From Actinobacteria bacterium UBA7422 (GTDB lineage: Bacteria; Actinomycetota; Actinomycetes; S36-B12): DNA of 8,675 bases. The position numbers and the translations under genes are program-made. Of this stretch, positions 6,772 through 8,675 are shown in pieces. The first letter of the stretch is position 1; every line of letters begins with the position of its first letter. The DNA lies in assembly GCA_002469525.1 (NCBI GenBank), contig DKME01000145.1, positions 1 through 8,675 of the forward strand, written 5' to 3'. The notes beneath the pieces were generated by a model, which did no database searches, had not been told where the DNA came from, and was given only the letters and a program-made list of their open reading frames with translations.

Positions 6772-6789
6772 TATCTTGACGTCAAGATA
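6772..6789. promoter_or_regulatory. Perfect 18-bp palindrome, candidate operator for mdh-icd
   Basis: TATCTTGACGTCAAGATA is its own reverse complement over all 18 bases, centred at 6780/6781 and 40 bases before the mdh start codon. Such an uninterrupted dyad in the only sizeable non-coding gap upstream of mdh is typical of a site for a dimeric regulator. The form (ATCTTGA-TCAAGAT) recalls MarR-family operators; in Streptomyces the MarR-type regulator TamR is reported to control mdh, aconitase and isocitrate dehydrogenase genes. That link is from memory and is a hypothesis. It contains TTGACG (6776-6781), but no good -10 lies 16-19 bases further on. TATTTT (6788-6793) is a -10-like alternative that overlaps the dyad. 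No second copy was seen in the window. Confidence 0.7.
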
Positions 6790-6798
6790 TTTTTATTT
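6773..6798 (+). terminator. Weak alternative reading: hairpin plus T-tract after the DUF3017 gene
   Basis: On the + strand, the palindrome can fold as a 7-bp stem with an ACGT loop and is followed directly by TTTTTATTT (6790-6798). This looks like an intrinsic terminator for the folD-DUF3017 transcript. The stem is AT-rich and only seven pairs, so the operator reading is preferred; both roles could coexist. Confidence 0.25.
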
Positions 6799-6814
6799 CA
6801 ACCGATACACGAAT

Positions 6815-6821
6815 AAAGGGG
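6815..6821 (+). promoter_or_regulatory. Ribosome binding site of mdh
   Basis: AAAGGGG lies seven bases before ATG 6829 and fixes the mdh start. It is one of the strongest sites in the window and contrasts with the weak or coupled starts of the upstream genes, in line with a highly expressed TCA enzyme. Confidence 0.8.
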
Positions 6822-6828
6822 ATACAAC

Positions 6829-7785
6829 ATGGCTCGCTCTGGCAAAGTCGCAGTGATTGGCGCAGGTTTCTACGGTTCAACAACGGCATTGCGACTCGCT
6901 GAATACGATATTTTTGAAACTGTTGTGCTCACCGACGTTGTCGACGGCAAAGCCGAGGGTTTGGCTCTAGACATGAACCAGTCCCGCTGGATCGAAGGTT
7001 TTGAAACGAAGCTCGTGGGCCAGACAACGGGCATGGACGGCAGTGGTTACGAAGCAATCGCCGGTTCGGAAATCGTGGTCATTACCGCGGGTCTTCCGCG
7101 CAAGCCTGGCATGAGCCGGATGGATCTCATTGAAACAAACGCCAAGATTATGCGGGGAGTGTGCGAGAACATTACGAAACATGCCCCCAACTGTGTTGTG
7201 ATCAACGTTGCAAACCCACTAGACGAAATGACCGCACTCGCTCAAATCGTTACTAATTTCCCCTACAACCGTGTGATCGGTCAAGCCGGAATGCTCGACA
7301 CCGCCCGGTTCTCTCACTTCGTCGCAGAGGAACTTAGTGTCCCCGTTGGTTCTGTCACCACACTCACTCTTGGTTCACACGGCGACACCATGGTTCCCGT
7401 TGCATCCGCGTGCAGCGTTGACGGCAAGCCACTCAGTGACCTGCTCTCCCAAGAACAGATCGACGACCTGGTTGTCCGTACGCGCAACGGTGGGGCAGAG
7501 ATTGTGGCCCTGCTCAAAACAGGTTCGGCCTACTACGCACCCTCGGCTGCAGCAGCACGCATGGCTCGCGCAGTCCACGAAGATTCCGGCAAGGTCATGC
7601 CCGTCTGCGCGTGGGTTGACGGTGAGTATGGCCTCAGCGGTGCCTACCTCGGTGTTGAAGCCGAGATTGGAAAAGAAGGAATCAAAAAGGTTGTTGAAAC
7701 CCCACTGACAGACGCCGAGAAAGTGTTGCTCGTCGAAGCCTACGAAGCGGTCAAGGCCAAGCAAGCCGACGTTTCAGCCCTGTAA
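6829..7785 (+). CDS. mdh: Malate dehydrogenase, NAD-dependent, LDH-like type
   Basis: The enzyme converts malate to oxaloacetate in the TCA cycle. The 318-residue protein belongs to the lactate/malate dehydrogenase superfamily. It has a Rossmann loop GAGFYGS (11-17) and an Asp at the end of the second strand (D36), which favours NAD. The substrate-binding arginines R91 and R97 in LPRKPGMSR show malate rather than lactate specificity. Also visible are N129 (NVANPLDEMT), D157 and R160 (MLDTARF) and the catalytic H184 (GSHGDTMVP). The GxGxxG form, the short length and RKPGMSR place it with the LDH-like, Chloroflexus-type group. The usual actinobacterial form is about 329 residues and starts with TGAAGQIGY. 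It follows a gap with the palindromic operator candidate and has a strong ribosome site. icd follows 63 bases on, probably cotranscribed. A lactate dehydrogenase is unlikely given the Arg at 91. Confidence 0.95.
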   Translation: MARSGKVAVIGAGFYGSTTALRLAEYDIFETVVLTDVVDGKAEGLALDMNQSRWIEGFETKLVGQTTGMDGSGYEAIAGSEIVVITAGLPRKPGMSRMDLIETNAKIMRGVCENITKHAPNCVVINVANPLDEMTALAQIVTNFPYNRVIGQAGMLDTARFSHFVAEELSVPVGSVTTLTLGSHGDTMVPVASACSVDGKPLSDLLSQEQIDDLVVRTRNGGAEIVALLKTGSAYYAPSAAAARMARAVHEDSGKVMPVCAWVDGEYGLSGAYLGVEAEIGKEGIKKVVETPLTDAEKVLLVEAYEAVKAKQADVSAL

Positions 7786-7834
7786 CTTCAGACCCCCTAC
7801 ATTCAAACCGCCCAAACCCTCAGAGCCCAGATAC

Positions 7835-7840
7835 AAGGAG
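7835..7840 (+). promoter_or_regulatory. Ribosome binding site of icd
   Basis: AAGGAG lies eight bases before ATG 7849 and decides the icd start. The rest of the 63-base mdh-icd spacer (7786-7848) is rich in A and C, has no hairpin or T-run and no copy of the palindrome seen before mdh, which suggests one mdh-icd transcript. Confidence 0.85.
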
Positions 7841-7848
7841 CAATACGT

Positions 7849-8675
7849 ATGTCGCAAAAAATCAAGGTTGTAAATCCAGTCGTCGAACTTGACGGTGACG
7901 AAATGACCCGAATCATTTGGCATTTTATCAAAGCTGAATTGATTGAGAAGTACCTTGACGTTGACCTTAAGTATTACGACTTGAGCATGGAAAACCGGGA
8001 CGCAACCGACGACCAGGTCACGATCGATTCAGCGCATGCGATTCAGAAATACGGCGTAGGCGTGAAGTGCGCAACTATCACACCCGATGAAGCCCGGGTT
8101 GAAGAATTCGACCTCAAGAAAATGTGGAAGTCACCTAACGGCACGATCCGCAATATCTTGGGTGGCGTTATTTTCCGTGAGCCGATCATTATTTCCAACA
8201 TTCCACGGTTGGTGCCCAGCTGGACAAAGCCGATAATTATTGGCCGGCACGCATTCGGTGACCAGTACAAGGCAACCGACTTCAAAGTTCCCACCGCCGG
8301 AACTCTCACCATGACGTTCACCCCAACTGACGGCACCGAGCCCATGGAATTCAATATTTTTGACTTCCCCGCCGGTGGAGTTGCAATGGGGATGTACAAC
8401 CTCGACGAGTCGATCCGCGACTTCGCTCGGGCTTCCATGCGATACGGCCTCAACCGCGGTTACCCCGTTTACCTATCAACAAAGAACACGATTCTTAAGG
8501 CCTATGACGGTCAGTTCAAAGACATATTCGCACAAGTCTTTGAAACCGAGTTCAAGGACGAATTTGAGGCAGCCGGTATTACCTATGAACACCGTCTGAT
8601 TGACGACATGGTGGCTGCCGCAATGAAGTGGGAGGGTGGCTACGTCTGGGCGTGTAAGAACTACGACGGTGACGT
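7849..8675 (+). CDS. icd: Isocitrate dehydrogenase (NADP), homodimeric eukaryote-like type, N-terminal part (3' end outside window)
   Basis: The enzyme oxidatively decarboxylates isocitrate to 2-oxoglutarate in the TCA cycle. The window holds 275 complete codons of an expected 400 or so, and the frame is open to the last base. Residues line up with human IDH1 nearly one to one: ELDGDEMTRIIW (13-24), T78 and R83 (KCATITPDEAR), the substrate loop SPNGTIRN (95-102) with R101, R110, R133 in IIGRHAFGDQYKATD with catalytic Y140, K212 in STKNTILKAYDGQF, the RLIDDMVA segment (249-256), and ACKNYDGD up to metal-binding D275. This is the dimeric IDP type, like M. tuberculosis Icd1, and not the monomeric enzyme of Corynebacterium or Streptomyces. 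The NADP-specifying residues lie beyond the window, so the cofactor is inferred from the family. Confidence 0.97.
   Translation, partial: MSQKIKVVNPVVELDGDEMTRIIWHFIKAELIEKYLDVDLKYYDLSMENRDATDDQVTIDSAHAIQKYGVGVKCATITPDEARVEEFDLKKMWKSPNGTIRNILGGVIFREPIIISNIPRLVPSWTKPIIIGRHAFGDQYKATDFKVPTAGTLTMTFTPTDGTEPMEFNIFDFPAGGVAMGMYNLDESIRDFARASMRYGLNRGYPVYLSTKNTILKAYDGQFKDIFAQVFETEFKDEFEAAGITYEHRLIDDMVAAAMKWEGGYVWACKNYDGD

Noticed and set aside
6776..6808. TTGACG as a -35 box paired with a downstream -10 for mdh
   Set aside because: At 16-19 bases spacing the sequence is CAACCG-like; the nearest -10-like GATAC is more than 20 bases away. A promoter is expected here but its boxes cannot be assigned with confidence.
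7786..7848. Possible terminator or separate promoter between mdh and icd
   Set aside because: The spacer has no inverted repeat, T-run or convincing -35/-10 pair, only the icd ribosome site.
8043..8453. Antisense open frame of 136 codons inside icd
   Set aside because: It lies opposite highly conserved isocitrate dehydrogenase sequence, including the active-site residues, and has no independent support.

Overview
The window is a compact, single-strand stretch of actinobacterial core genome. It holds the end of sucD, eight complete genes and the start of icd, all on the + strand, with intergenic gaps of at most 92 bases. An actinomycetote host is suggested by the gene order: sucD, a PerM/DUF6350 membrane protein, purN and purH resemble the Mycobacterium tuberculosis Rv0952-Rv0957 region, and folD, a DUF3017 protein and mdh are a familiar actinobacterial block. 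The many GTG starts and the protein sequences agree with this. GC content looks moderate by eye (around the mid-50s percent), lower than in Streptomyces or Mycobacterium. I do not assign a genus.

Layout. Bases 1-297 are the C-terminal third of succinyl-CoA ligase alpha, including its phospho-histidine. After a 92-base gap with a possible hairpin comes a translationally coupled run: a PerM-like membrane protein (390-1703), an unnamed membrane protein (1696-2418), purN (2415-3008) and purH (3005-4558). Each start overlaps the previous stop. A YdcZ/DUF606-type transporter (4572-5549) then separates purH from folD (5596-6444), which is followed by a small DUF3017 membrane protein (6449-6751). A 77-base gap carries a perfect 18-bp palindrome, then mdh (6829-7785) and icd (7849 to the window end) follow, each with a good Shine-Dalgarno site.

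Two metabolic themes interlock. SucD, Mdh and Icd are TCA-cycle enzymes. PurN and PurH are the two formyl-transfer steps of purine synthesis, both using 10-formyl-tetrahydrofolate, which FolD makes. The membrane proteins are a cell-envelope/division candidate (PerM-like), a transporter of unknown substrate, and two of unknown function.

I saw no mobile element, CRISPR array, RNA gene or defence system, and nothing that I would call a new multi-gene system. The points most worth following are the palindromic operator candidate in front of mdh, the LDH-like (not the usual actinobacterial) class of Mdh at this locus, the in-frame hexanucleotide repeat at the end of the PerM-like gene, and the unnamed membrane gene placed between perM and purN.
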